From NCBI GenBank assembly GCA_028015205.1, contig JAPWFG010000026.1:248001-312000 (forward strand): a stretch of 64,000 nt of DNA, read 5' to 3'. Origin of the DNA: Mytilisepta virgata (Eukaryota > Mollusca > Bivalvia > Mytilida > Mytilidae). Position 1 is the first letter of the stretch. Every line of letters begins with the position of its first letter. The position numbers and the translations under genes are program-made. Shown here piece after piece: positions 1 to 11,321 of the stretch. The notes below the pieces were generated by a model that was not told where the DNA came from, made no database searches, and saw nothing but the letters and a program-made list of their open reading frames with translations.

Positions 1-449
1 GTACGTGTGTATTGCATTTTTTACTTAACGAACCACATGTCCATCTTAATCTCTTGTTTTCTTTGGCAGACTTTTTTTTTCTATACACCTATTGACAGTT
101 AATGTTCAATCCGGATTTGTCCGGATATTTGTCCGGATATTAAACAACTTTAAGTGGAGTTAGAATTGAAAGTCACAATATACAATAAAGAGCTGAGGGA
201 AGGAACACGTTCAAAGGAAATGCTTTAGTTTGATGATTGTTTTGAACCCATCTAGCTACTAATAATATAAACGCATTATTTTAAGTGTTTACGATCACTT
301 AAACATTCCTCGTAAAGTTTTTTTAAATACCATGTTACAATGTCAGGGAATTAGTCGGTCTCAACTGGTTTGTAACGTCATGAAAATGTTGTGTTATTTC
401 AGAATAAATCCGGATTGGACATGTACTGTCTGTATTGTTATAATTATAG
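1..449 (+). other. Intron 2 of esterase copy A
   Basis: This stretch matches 6853-7276 of copy B and about 13686-14113 of copy C, which lie between esterase exons 2 and 3. The GQSSGG-bearing exon of copy A is therefore just left of the window. It contains the repeated short motif 'gtccggatat'. No coding signal of its own is seen. Confidence 0.75.
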
Positions 450-1739
450 GTTACGTTCTACCAAAAGCCCCAGTTGAAGCATGGAAAAATGGCCAGACGA
501 TCGATGTGCCTGTTATTATAGGTAAAGTTTGTACCTTTGACAGCATCAGTGATATGTTATTACTTTATGACCTAAATTATTCGACACAATATGTACCAGT
601 CTTGAGCTTATAATTCCATTTTAATTTGCATATGATAAAATACAGGAATTTCATTGGTCGGAAGGGCAAAATTATAAAAGTTTATACATCGATAAACCCG
701 TATTTGGCAAGTATATTCATGCGCTTTCTTGATTATTTAAAGTTTCGAATGAGACATTAAATGTGAAGAGATTTTAAAGATGATACTGACAATAATAGTT
801 AAAATTTAATGAGACAATGGTTTAAAAATTGATGGACTTTATTTAGTTTGTGAGTGAGTCGGCCGAGTTTACACATCGATAAACAAAATCGTATTTAATC
901 CTATATTGTTTGCTTTAAAGCCAAAACCTATTAAACGGCTTTTTATCAAAAAGCAAACAATTAAAAATATTTGGTCAAAATGGTTAACATGTTCTGCTGA
1001 TTAACCTGTTTCCTGATCAAGATTTGCATGTAATATTTTCCTATCTTATATGGTTATAGATATTTTACATATGAATGGTAACATATATTCAAAGTATCAA
1101 ACTGTACAAGATTTTCAATTTTACTATTGTGTCTTTTTAGGTACTACAGGCCAAGAAATCGACCAGGTCCCAGTAACAAATGACATTGACAGCTGGACAT
1201 GGCAAAACTATACAGAAAAGGTCAAGGACAGGATGGGTCAATTTCCCGGTTTAAACGTATCAAAAGTGTTACAACTGTATCCCCCAGGTGTTGTAACCCC
1301 CGAGTACCAGTATACATCAATGGCGTCTGACCTCAGGGCCACCTGTCCAAATGATGAACTTGCAATGCATATGAAAACGGCATTTACATCACCAGTTTAC
1401 AGATATGTTTCATTAGCTTCGCCTCGTGTACCAACTTCTATCTTTGAAGCACCATTTAAAGCTAAATACGCAGCACATGGATGGGACTGTTTAGCTTTCT
1501 TCGGAACCATTAAATATTATTATACACCTGTAGAATCAGACAACAATCTAACGGAAAATATACGAAGAGAAATAACTGCCTTTGCCAAAACTGGTAAACC
1601 GAGTACAGACATCTGGACTTCCTATCCAGACAGCACCGCCATTGTTGATAGTAAATTTGGCGTCGTCAAATCTTACCACAAAGAGCAATGCACTTTTTGG
1701 TCAAATACAGGATTATACTCTTATGCCTGGATAAATTAA
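450..1739 (+). CDS. Type-B carboxylesterase copy A, 3' exons only
   Basis: This is the C-terminal part of a carboxylesterase/cholinesterase-family hydrolase, cut by the left window edge. Exon 3 is 450-521 and exon 4 is 1141-1739, both with GT/AG borders; they join in phase 1 as ...VPVIIG-TTGQEID.... The Glu of GTTGQE aligns with the acid of the family triad, and AAHGWD holds the catalytic His. Cysteines in ATCPND and EQCTFW match the third cholinesterase disulfide. Exon lengths (72 and 599 nt) equal those in copies B and C, but about a dozen residues differ in exon 4, for example VPVTND for NPVTKD and SKVLQLYPPG for SQVLQLYPSG. So this is the diverged member of the array. The stop codon overlaps AATAAA (ttaataaaa), a possible poly(A) signal that the other copies lack. 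No membrane anchor or ER-retention tail is seen after the final YSYAWIN. The 5' half is outside the window, so whether the gene is intact is unknown. Confidence 0.85.
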
Positions 1740-2145
1740 TAAAATTTCAAACAAGTGTTCGTTTTTGTTTTTGCTGAAATTAAAAGAAAAAATAATTATA
1801 AAACAGAGCTTATTTAAGTTATTTCCATAATTATTCAAAGGAATCACAGAAAGTTTTTTCATTGAGAGTATGAGGACTTATATTATGAATTATTCTACCA
1901 TAATACCACCCCCCTCCCGATCATGTTATTACTTTTCAATTTTTCTAGACGTATGGTTCATCCTCTTTCAAGCAAAAATAATCTTACCTGTATTTTGCTA
2001 CCATGTTTAGTCGTATTTTGTTTTATTACTCACCATGTTTAGTTGTTTTTCTTGATGATATTTTAGTACATGTTAGTATTGGGTGTTAATATAGAAATGC
2101 GCAGTGTACACAATACGTTTAGTACCCGAATTCACTTTTTCTGAA

Positions 2146-2418
2146 GGGCTTCGGTTGCCGAGCCTTCTAGGTAGTTCGTCATGACTATTAATGATCACTA
2201 GCATGTCAACCTTGAGGTTATGCGTTCGAATCTTATCTCTGGCGGGGTGTGTTCGACTCCGATCTTAATTGACAAGGATTGGCAATTTTCCTACCGAAGG
2301 TCGGTGGTTCTCTCCAGGTACTCCGGCTTCCTCCAAAAATGAAAACTGGCCCCGCGAAATAGCCAAATGTGCTGAAAACGGCGTAAAACCCCAACTGAAC
2401 AAACAAAAAAACAAACAC
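2146..2418 (+). mobile_element. tRNA-derived SINE (unit A)
   Basis: The element begins gggcttcggttgccgagcc, a pol III A-box-like start. A B-box-like gttcgaatctta follows, and the 3' tail is a run of caaaca. The 9-bp sequence ttttctgaa occurs on both sides (2137-2145 and 2419-2427) and looks like the target-site duplication. The same insertion with the same flanks is at 15733, so it predates the unit duplication. It is not a working tRNA, because the sequence between the boxes does not fold as one. Confidence 0.8.
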
Positions 2419-2742
2419 TTTTCTGAAATCAACAGACCTGCTTGAAAGAAAATAATGTTTTAAATGTACAGTGCGGTTAAATATCTATGATTTTATTAAT
2501 TGACTTACTACTATGACGTTAAGTTAGTCCAAAATTCAAATTACTAGTTACGTCAAACGTATGGGATTGGGAATTGTAACTAACTTACTATGGTAAGGGT
2601 GTTATCTTTCAAGGGTATATTTTTAATATATATATAATTCCAGTGGAATATTAAGAATAGCCGACATTGCTAATTATAGTAGATTGACCGGAGGGAATCC
2701 CATGTAACAGTGGATTATGATTTGTCTCCTAACATATATATA

Positions 2743-2809
2743 CCGCACCAACCGGGTATCGGACCCGGAACCATTTCTACACTAGTCCACCGCTCTACCA
2801 ACGGAGGCC
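2743..2809 (-). mobile_element. tRNA-like SINE head, reverse strand (unit A)
   Basis: Read on the minus strand it starts ggcctccgttggtagagcgg and carries ggttccgggtccgatac, which are A-box and B-box like. Diverged counterparts are at 9293-9360 and 16326-16392. The rest of the element probably runs down to about 2660. It is a SINE remnant, not an active tRNA gene. Confidence 0.6.
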
Positions 2810-3116
2810 ACACAACAATAATTAATATCTCCACATTGTCATACCCATGGAGTGGTGTCTCCATGATACATACCACATATTCTGACATTTTCATATTAAG
2901 AAACATAGATTTGTTTTAAAGAAAAAAGTAGTTCTTATAGGTAATTTTTTAATAATACATATGCAAGATACTGCTCTAGACGAGAATGGCCTTAAATATT
3001 CAAGATTGTGTTGTTTTCTAACAAGGCTATAGAGTAGGTGTATATGAGTACAGGGAGTAGGAAGGCTAGAAATTGTTCAGATGAGCTCGTCTACTAAAAG
3101 GTTAAGAGGGCTAATA

Positions 3117-3308
3117 ATTGTTCTGCAGTAGAGCTGCTGTAGTTTTTCCATATTTCGGAGTTCCTCTGGTTGTATATTTCAGAGCTGCTGTAGTTGTTCT
3201 CGGTTGCAGAGCTTCCCTAGCTGTTCTATATTGCAGTGTTGCTCTAGTTGTTCTATATTGCAGAGCTTCTTTTGTTGTTCTATATTGCAGAGCTGCTCTA
3301 GTTGTTAT
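3117..3308 (+). repeat. 27-bp minisatellite, short array (unit A)
   Basis: About seven degenerate copies of a 27-bp unit, consensus ctctagttgttctatattgc plus agagctg. The same array has about eight units at 9675-9892 and about forty at 18276-19366. Open reading frames on both strands here come from the repeat having no stop in most frames. Confidence 0.85.
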
Positions 3309-3589
3309 AACTTTATACAGCTTTGTATCAGGTTTAATGTAACCATAAATGTAACAATGAAGCACAGGACCAAAACTGAGCATAGGTAAATAGAACATGT
3401 AGGAAGCAAGTTTTGTCGTGCTTTTATCACTGGCATAGCTGAGCATATACACGGAAGCACGTATTCCCACGTCATTTGATAGAAAAAAAGATAAATACTA
3501 AAGTTGTCTTTTCCTAACGTCGTTAGTGTAATATCAGGCAAAACAAGAAGCTAACAAAACGAATGTTCCTTTATCACTGTTTTGGAACC

Positions 3590-3840
3590 ACGTACCGACT
3601 AGCTGTCAACCGTACATCGCCCAAGAACAAATGAACTAGTGACCGCCCGATTACGTACCCGCCGTACATTGCCCAAACTATTGACCGCCCGACTACCCGC
3701 CGTACATCAATCAATCTATTTATGACCGCCCCACTGCCCACCGTTTATCGCCCACACTATTGACCGCGCCCGACTGCATGCCCACAGTACATCACCAAAT
3801 CTATTGACCGCCCCACTACATTCATATCAGCAACGCTGGA
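3590..3840 (+). repeat. GACCGCC-rich minisatellite (unit A)
   Basis: Imperfect repeats of roughly 40-50 bp built from tattgaccgcccgactgccc and gccgtacatcgcccaaac. It is much more GC-rich than its surroundings. Matching arrays are at 10175-10450 and 20575-20800 plus 22555-22590. No coding potential is apparent. Confidence 0.75.
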
Positions 3841-4005
3841 GTAAAAAATAATATGGAACTGTCCGCAGGAAGACATATCACCCTACTCTGACACATTATA
3901 CTAACCCCGAGCCGCCCAGTCATTCTTTGCTCTTACTCCTAGATGCCGCGTGCTTGGCGAAGAAGCAGCAAATTTCAATTTTAATGTCTTTGGTTTCATG
4001 AAGTA

Positions 4006-4469
4006 TGTCCAACATTTATCCAATCGTTAGCAATTATCAATTATCTAGAAGGTTGTTTTATTAACTAATTAAATTTTACGAGCAGTTTCTACTTAAAAGA
4101 CCAACAGCTGTAAAGATATGATATAACATTATTGTTTATAAAAAAAAGTATAGATTAACTACATATAAAATACTTCCGTTGTTTGTTCATAAACTTTATC
4201 AAGATGGTTACAACATTATATAATTATTTATGTTATTATCTGTCCTACTAACATTAAAGTCATGTTGTAAGTATGGCATGGTTTGTGTTGTTGTGTTATT
4301 TATTTGGAAGCAATGCGTGGTCCTTCATTCTTGACGGTGGAATTGCCACTGCACCTATTGTGACAACTGAATGCGGCCCAGTAGAAGGAAACGAAAAATT
4401 CTTCAGTGTATGTATTTAAAGGGATTCCGTATGCTGAGCCACCTGTGAATAATCTACTTGTTCCAAAGC
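4006..4469 (+). repeat. Direct repeat: first copy of esterase 5' flank and exon 1 start
   Basis: This block repeats at 4864-5342, starting tgtccaacatttatccaatc and covering about 270 bp of 5' flank plus the first ~200 bp of exon 1. The second copy leads into the intact gene B; this copy leads into a broken exon. The same pair occurs at 10859-11321 and 11716-12195, so the doubling is older than the last unit duplication. Confidence 0.85.
4273..4469 (+). pseudogene. Truncated, frameshifted esterase exon 1 fragment
   Basis: The fragment starts with ATGGCATGG like gene B and reads MAWFVLLCYLFGSNAWSF, with the same signal-peptide-like start. After about 39 codons the frame shifts (ggaaacgaaaaattc against ggaacgataaattc in gene B) and stops at 4417-4419. 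Homology to exon 1 fades at 4469 after a 14-bp deletion that removes the codons around LRWKPP. No downstream exons belong to it. It could serve as a decoy or alternative first exon, but no donor site is obvious at its end. Broken-copy status is clear; any function is speculative. Confidence 0.85.
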
Positions 4470-5130
4470 TGGTGTAAAATGTATTGTGTAATATATGATT
4501 GTAATTTGCTGCACTCTGATTATGAGTGTGCATGAGTTAATTGTGTTATGTCTTCATAGACCGAGTTCACCAAAATACCGACAATACTAAAATAACACAA
4601 AGTATTCCTAGTATGTAGTTCAAATGACTAAATCAGATGGATGAATGGACGACTTATTGTTTAACGTTCTGTGACAACCAGGTGCATATCAGGACGAGAA
4701 CAAAACAGAAGGCTGAAACAATACACTTATCAAAAACTGGTTAAAGGATCTGTAAACTTGTTAAACCTAAAATAAAATCATGTAATCTATATAGACATAG
4801 CAATGTATGAAAAGGTTTTTTTTTATTTTTTCTAATTTATTACATCAAATTTGTGTAACATTGTGTCCAACATTTATCCAATCGTTAGCAATTATCAATT
4901 ATTTAAAAGGTTGTTTTATTAACTAAATAAACTTTACGAGTAGTTTCTACTTAAAAGACCAACAGCTGGGAAGAGATGATGTTACATTATTGTTTATAAA
5001 AAAATTATAGATTAACTACATATAAAATACTTCCGTTGTTTGTTCATAAACGTTATCAAAGTCGCTACACCATTATATAATTATTTACATAATTATCTGT
5101 CTTACTTACATTAAAGGTCATGTTGTAAGT
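4470..5130 (+). other. Spacer and 5' flank of esterase copy B
   Basis: AT-rich spacer. The part 4700-4858 recurs at 10681-10845 and 11550-11710. The last 270 bp duplicate the flank of the broken exon and probably hold the promoter; cattatataatt near 5070 is TATA-like but not proven. No gene is seen. Confidence 0.5.
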
Positions 5131-8100
5131 ATGGCATGGTTTGTGTTGTTGTATTATTTATTTGGAAGCAATGGGTGGTCCTTCATTCGTGATGGTGGAA
5201 TCGCCACTGCACCTACTGTGACAACTGAATGCGGCCAAGTAGAAGGAACGATAAATTCTTCAGTGTATGTATTTAAAGGGATTCCGTATGCTGAGCCACC
5301 TGTGAATAATCTACGTTGGAAACCGCCGGTTCCAAAGTCTAAAAATTCAGGTAATTGTTGGAGCGGAACGTTTAAAGCAGATTCATTTGGAAAAACCTGC
5401 ACCCAAAGAGGTCTTGTAAACAAGAGCCAGATCATTGGATCCGAAGATTGTCTTTACCTGAATGTCTGGACCCCTTGTGTTGACAAAAATGCCGATCTTC
5501 CTGTCATGGTTTGGATTCATGGTGGATATTTAAATTATCTTAATGGAAACTGGCCGACATATAGTCCATCGGAGGAACTTGCCAAGAATACGAATATGGT
5601 ATACGTCAGCATGAATTATCGTCTAAATGCGTTCGGTTTTATGGCTCTAGACATTCTGTCAAATGCCTCAGAGAATAAAACGTCCGGGAATTATGGATTC
5701 ATGGATCAGCTGCTTGCAATGAAATGGGTACAAAATAATATTCGCAATTTTGGTGGGAATCCAAATTTGGTAGGTATACATGTATATTTTGCAGAAAGTA
5801 AGCCCACAGTGTACTTTGAAAACAAGATGGTTTGAAGCAAACCATTCAAGACGAATTATTACATAATGATCAATGTTTTGGTTGCAATCAAAAGGAATGA
5901 AGTTAATTATTAAATAGAGCTGTGAATTATTTGAAGAATTTCCGTTATTGTTCACAGGAATTACGTCATAAAGGTCATTCACGTTTTATAGAAATATACT
6001 GAATACTATTTCCAATAATTGTTTTATTTTTTATCATACTTAAACAGAAATGATAAGAGATATGGGACAAGTGTCAGTATCTGGAAAATTCTGCATGTTA
6101 CATGTGTTAATTGAGAAAATACACAAGAAGTCATCTTGCAGCCTGTAACCCGTCAAACCAGCTTCATTTCTTTTAATATTTAGTACAAACTCAAGTCTGT
6201 CGCAGTTTGTAAATATTTGTGTGTATTCTAACTATTTCGTGTATTTAAGGTAACAGTCTTTGGTCAGAGTTCTGGAGGTACCAGTATCTATGCTCTCCTA
6301 GCATCGCCAATGTCAGCTGGACTTTTTCACAGAGCATGGATGATGAGTGGATCTCCTGTCCTAAACAAAACAACAGTTGAAGCCTCAAAAGATAATCTAG
6401 TATTTTTAGACAAGACTGGATGTTCAGATATTAACTGTTTGGTGTCACTTCCGGCAGCTAATGTCATAAGAGCGATTCCATGGGATGTGTTTCCAAACTG
6501 GGAGATGGCAGACCTAACCGATTTACCAACCGTCAATTTATTTGACGGAGCTTTGGCAGTAGTTGATGGTATTTTATAAAAACATATATAATTGCTATCC
6601 GATATGCAAAAATTCCTGTCCACGGCCAAACTAAGCCATCTTTTAAAAAACAAGTCATCAAAAGATCATACGGATCAAAAATTGTGATGATATGAATATC
6701 TCGTAACCAACTGAATACATAGATGACGTCCATTTAACATTCCATTTATCTATAATGATTTTCATGCAGAAGATCAAAATATTCCAGTCCCTTGTAGACA
6801 GGAAAAAGCCGTCATCTCAGGTTTAATAAATATTTTTGGATAAATAAACAACGTACGTGTGTTTTGCATTTTTTATTTAACGAATCACATGTCCATCTTA
6901 ATCTCTTGTTTTCTTTGGTAGACTTTTTTGTATACACCTATTGACAGTTAATGTTCAATCCGGATTTGTCCGGATATTAAACAAATTCAAATGAAGTTAG
7001 AATTAAAGGTCACAATATACAATAAAGAGCTGAGGGAAGGAACACATTCAAAGGAAATGCTTTAGTTTGATGATAGTTTTGAACCCATCTAGCTACTAAT
7101 AATATAAACGCATTATTTTAAGTGTTTACGATCATTTAAATATTCCTCGTAAAGTGCCATGTTACAATGTCAGGGGACTAGTTGGTCTCAGCTGGTTTGT
7201 AACGTCATGAAAAAGTTGTGTAATTTCAGAATAGATCCGGATTGGGCATGTATTGTCTGTCTTTTTATAATTATAGGTTACGTTCTACCAAAAGCGCCAC
7301 TTGAAGCATGGAAAAAGGGCGAGACGATCGATGTGCCTGTTATTATAGGTAAAGTTGGTACTTTTGACAGCATCAGTGATATCTGTTATTACTTTATGAC
7401 TTAAATTATTCGACACAATATGTGCCAGTCATGAGCTTTTGTTTGCTTTAAAGCCAACGCCTTTAAAACGGCTTTTATCAAAAACCAAACAATTCAAAAT
7501 ATTTGGTCAAAATGGTAAACATGTTCTGCTGTTTAACCTGTTTCCTGATCAAGATTTGCATGTAATTTTCCTATCTTATATGGTTATAGATATTTGATAT
7601 ATAAACGGTAACATATATTCAAAGTATCAAACTGTATAAGATTTTCAATTTTACCATTGTGTCTTTTTAGGTACTACAGGCCAAGAAATCGACCAGAACC
7701 CAGTAACAAAGGACATTGACAGCTGGACATGGCAAACCTATACAGAAAAGGTCAAGGACAGGATGGGTCAATTTCCGGGTTTAAACGTATCACAAGTGTT
7801 ACAACTGTATCCCTCAGGTGTTGTAACCCCCGAGTACCAGTATACATCAATGGCGTCTGACCTCAGGGTCACCTGTCCAAATAATGAACTTGCAATACAA
7901 ATGAAAACGGCATTTACATCACCAGTTTACAGATATGTTTCACTAGCTTCGCCTCATGTACCAACTTCTATCTTTGAAGCACCATTTAAAGCTAAATATG
8001 CTGCACATGGATGGGACTGTTTAGCTTACTTCGGTACCATTAAATATTATTACACGCCTGTAGTATCAGATGTCAATCTAATAGAAAATATACGAAGAGA

Positions 8101-8269
8101 AATAACTCGCTTTGCCAAAACTGGTAAACCGAGTACAGACATCTGGACTTCCTATCCAGACAGCACCGCCATTGTTGATAGTAAATTTAGCGTCGTTAAA
8201 TCTTACCACAAAGAGCAATGCTCTTTTTGGTCAAATACAGGATTATACTCTTATGCCTGGATTAATTGA
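5131..8269 (+). CDS. Type-B carboxylesterase/cholinesterase-like gene, copy B
   Basis: An ester hydrolase of the alpha/beta-fold carboxylesterase family, probably secreted. Exons are 5131-5769, 6250-6568, 7277-7348 and 7671-8269; phases 0, 1 and 1 join them into 542 residues, the usual family length. Seen in the protein: a hydrophobic start (WFVLLYYLFG), the SEDCLYLNVW signature (residues 104-113), the HGG oxyanion loop (130-132), nucleophile Ser220 in GQSSGG, probable acid Glu349 in TTGQE, and His456 in AAHGWD. Cysteine pairs 90/107, 271/276 and 412/527 match cholinesterase disulfides. Five N-X-S/T sites (about 42, 97, 178, 182, 252) fit a secretory route. The substrate cannot be read from the sequence; detoxification or lipid ester cleavage are family possibilities. 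The ATG at 5131 is chosen because it opens the signal-like segment. There is no C-terminal anchor or HXEL tail. It differs from copy C at two residues. Confidence 0.92.
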
Positions 8270-8904
8270 TAAAATTTCAAACAAATGTTCGTTTTTGTTT
8301 TTGCTGAAATTAAAAGAAAAAAAATGATTATAAACAGAGCTTATTAAAGTTATTTCCATAATTGTTCAAAGGAATCACAGAAAGTTTCTTCATTGTGTTA
8401 CTGAAATATCTAAAAAATTAAAGACCTGTATGTTTCTATTTTGAATCAACCTGGCTGACACAGAATACCATGTGAGCTACTGAAATCACTTGAATAGACC
8501 CATTTATGTCCATAATTTAGGACCAAATGGCCGATATACTAAACATTTAAAACACCTCTGAAACCACAAGACCCAACTGTTTTACAATTGTATGATACAG
8601 GGTTCAAGACCTTGAGAATATGAGGACGGTGAATTATTCTACCATAATACCCCCCAACCGACCCCCCCCCCCCTCCCATGTTATTAATTTTCAATTTTTC
8701 TAGACGTAAGGTTCATCCTCCTTCAAGCAAAGATAACCTTACCTATATTTTGCTACCATGTTTAGTCGTATTTTGTTTTATTACTCACCATGTTTAATTG
8801 TTTTTATTTATGATATTTTAGTACATGTTAGTATTGGGTGTTAATATAGAAATGCGCAGTGTACACAATACGTTTAGTACCCGAATTCACTTTTTCCGAA
8901 GGGC
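8270..8904 (+). other. 3' flank of esterase copy B
   Basis: This corresponds to the flank after copy C (15106-15732). About 250 bp (8395-8640) present here and in unit C are missing after copy A. A C-rich homopolymer patch near 8650-8675 differs in length in all three units. No gene is seen. Confidence 0.6.
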
Positions 8905-8940
8905 TTCGGTGGCCGAGCGGTCTAGGTAGTTCGTCATGAA
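8905..8940 (+). mobile_element. Remnant 5' head of SINE (unit B)
   Basis: gggcttcggtggccgagcgg starts the same SINE as at 2146 and 15733, but the match stops after gtcatga. About 260 bp of unrelated sequence follows, and then flank sequence from beyond the SINE. The SINE body and about 250 bp of flank are gone in this unit. Confidence 0.75.
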
Positions 8941-9215
8941 TACAAGCTGTGTTCAGCTGGGAAACTCCAGTTAACTCGGGTCTGGCCGCTTACAACATTC
9001 TGTTACCCTTGGTGGAGAAAGAGTTGAACTCTTAAGTGAGGTCAAACCAATCACGTATCGTTTCCATAACGAGGCTACTCTCGGGTAGCTACTCGGGTTG
9101 CAACTCTTACTGTTCATTTGAAACTAGAGTTAATTTAGTTTCAACAGAACGGAGAGCTATAAACCCCGGAGTAGAGAAAGAGTTTGACGTGAACAGAGCC
9201 CTAATGACCACTAGC
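8941..9215. other. Unit-B-specific insertion replacing SINE body
   Basis: This sequence has no counterpart in units A or C. It is relatively GC-balanced and rich in short self-similar pieces (aactcgggtctgg, actctcgggtagctactcgg). It ends at ctaatgaccactag, which resembles the SINE's ctaatgatcactag, so the insertion sits inside the SINE and was followed by a deletion. The 63-residue reading frame at 9036-9227 looks accidental. Confidence 0.6.
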
Positions 9216-9292
9216 CGACATTGCTAATTATGGTAGATTGACCGGAGGTAATCACATGTAACAGTGGATTATGATTTGTCTCCTAACATATA

Positions 9293-9360
9293 CCGCACCA
9301 ACCGGTATCGCACCCAGAACCATTGATACACTAGTCCACCGCTGTACCAACCGAGACTAC
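9293..9360 (-). mobile_element. tRNA-like SINE head, reverse strand (unit B)
   Basis: Diverged counterpart of 2743-2809. On the minus strand the A-box-like and B-box-like blocks remain recognisable but carry several changes (ctgtaccaaccgagact on the plus strand). Confidence 0.5.
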
Positions 9361-9674
9361 ACGACAATAAATAAACGTAATCAATATCTCCACATTGCCA
9401 TATCCATGGAGTGGTGTCTCGATGATACATGCAACATATTCTGACATCTTCATATTAATAAACATAAATTTGTTTTAAAGAACAAAGTAGTTCTTATAGG
9501 TAATTTTTTAATAATACATATGCAAGATACTGCTCTAGATGGGAATGGCACTAAATATTCAGGATTGTGTTGTTTTCTAACAAAGCTATAGAGTAGGTGT
9601 GTATGAGTACGGGAGAAGGAAGGGTAGAAATTGTTCAGATGAGCTCGTCTACTAAAAGGTTAAGACGGTCAATA

Positions 9675-9892
9675 ATTGTTCTGCAGTAGAGCTGTTGCAG
9701 TTTTTCTATATATCGGAGTTCCTCTGGTTGTATATTTCAGAGCTGCTGTAGTTGTTCTCGGTTGCAGAGCTTCCCTAGCTGTTCTATATTGCAGTGTTGC
9801 TCTAGTTGTTCTATATTGCAGAGCTTCTCTTGTTGTTCTATATTGCAGAGTTGTTCTAGTTGTTCTATATTGCAGAGCTGCTCTAGTTGTTA
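9675..9892 (+). repeat. 27-bp minisatellite, short array (unit B)
   Basis: About eight degenerate copies of the ctctagttgttctatattgc plus agagctg unit, one more than in unit A. Flanks match unit A on both sides. Confidence 0.85.
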
Positions 9893-10174
9893 TAACTTTA
9901 TACAGCTTTGTATTAGGTTTAATGTAACCATAAATGTAACAATGAAGCACAGGACCAAAACTGAGCATAGGTAAATAGAACATGTAGGAAGCAAGTTTTG
10001 TCGTGCTTTTATCACTGGCATAGCTGAGCATATACACGGAAGCACGTCTTCCCACATCATTTGATAGAAAAAAGATAAATACTAATGTGTCTTTTCCTAA
10101 CGTCGTTAGTGTAATATCAGGCAAAACAAGAAGCTAACAAAACGAATGTTCCTTCATCATTGTTTTGGAACCAC

Positions 10175-10450
10175 GTAACGACTAGCTGTCAACCGTATAT
10201 CGCCCAAACTACAAATGAATTAGTGACCGCCCCATTACGTACCCGCCGTACATCGCCCAAAATTGACCGCCCGGCTGCCCGCCGTACATCATTCAATCTA
10301 TTCATGACCGCCCCACTGCCCGCCGTACATCATTCAATCTTATTCATGACCGCCCCACTGCCCGCCGTACATCGCCCACACTATGGACAGCGCCCGACTG
10401 CATGCCCACCGTACATCACCAAATCTATTGACCGCCCCACTAAATTCATA
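10175..10450 (+). repeat. GACCGCC-rich minisatellite (unit B)
   Basis: Counterpart of 3590-3840, with a near-exact doubling of the segment catgaccgccccactgcccg followed by ccgtacatcattcaatct. Any protein read here is a by-product of the repeat. Confidence 0.75.
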
Positions 10451-10620
10451 TCAGCAGCGCTGGAGTAAAACATAATACAAAACTGTCCGCATGAAGACAT
10501 ATCACCCTACTGTGACACATTATACTAACTCCGAGCCGACCAGTCAATCTTTGCTCTTACTCCAACATGACGCGTGCTTAGCGGAAAAGCAGAAAATGTC
10601 AATTTTAATGTCTTTGGTTT

Positions 10621-10690
10621 GACTCTTCCCGGGATCGAACGCGCGACCTTCCGCTACCACGAGACCACCGATGCGGTCCAAAACAGAAGA
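10621..10690 (-). mobile_element. tRNA-like SINE head fragment, reverse strand
   Basis: The minus strand reads ccgcatcggtggtctcgtgg then ggtcgcgcgttcgatcccgg, which are A-box-like and B-box-like. It occurs only in unit B, where it joins the flank to a third copy of the 4700-4858 spacer sequence. It is a different SINE head from those at 2146 and 2743. Confidence 0.6.
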
Positions 10691-11124
10691 CTGAAACAAT
10701 ACACCAATCAGAACTAGTTAAAGGATCTGGAACCTTGTTAAACCTAAAATAAAATCATGTAATCTATATAGACATATCAATGCGTGAAAAGGTTTTTTGT
10801 TATTGTTTCTAATTTATTACATCAAATTTGTGCCTCGTTTCCCTTCTTTCAGAAAGTATGTCCACCATTTATCCCATCGTTAGCAATTATCAATTATCTA
10901 AAAGGTTGTTTTATTAACTAAATAAATTTTACGAGCAGTTTCTACTTAAAAGACCAAAACCTGTAAAGATATGATATAACATTATTGTTTATAAAAAAAG
11001 TATAGATTAACTACATATAAAATACTTCCGTTGTTTGTTCATAAACTTTATCAAGATGGTTACAACATTATATAATTATTTATGTTATTATCTGTCCTAC
11101 TAACATTAAAATCATGTTGTAAGT

Positions 11125-11321
11125 ATGGCATGGTTTGTATTGTTGTGTTATTTATTTGGAAGCAATGCGTGGTCCTTCATTCTTGATGGTGGAATTGCCA
11201 CTGCACCTATTGTGACAACTGAATGCGGCCCAGTAGAAGGAAACGAAAAATTCTTCAGTGTATGTATTTAAAGGGATTCCGTATGCTGAGCCACCTGTGA
11301 ATAATCTACTTGTTCCAAAGC
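11125..11321 (+). pseudogene. Truncated, frameshifted esterase exon 1 fragment (unit C)
   Basis: Same broken exon as at 4273: identical frameshift, stop and internal deletion, 6852 bp further on. It therefore arose before the B/C units separated. It lies 859 bp upstream of the intact start of copy C. Confidence 0.85.

Noticed and set aside
2146..2240. Possible tRNA genes at 2146, 8905, 15733 and 43457 (+) and at 2809, 9360, 10690, 16392 and 30898 (-)
   Set aside because: A- and B-box-like blocks are present, but they continue into SINE bodies with tails and target duplications, and the arms do not form a clean cloverleaf.
3111..3470. Minus-strand frame with ALQYRTT repeats, also at 9669-10124
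   Set aside because: Minisatellite by-product extending into flank; not conserved beyond repeat drift.
7159..7404. 81-residue frame around esterase exon 3 of copy B (likewise 332-613 and 14044-14286)
   Set aside because: Only the 72-nt exon between AG and GT belongs to the gene; the rest reads through introns.
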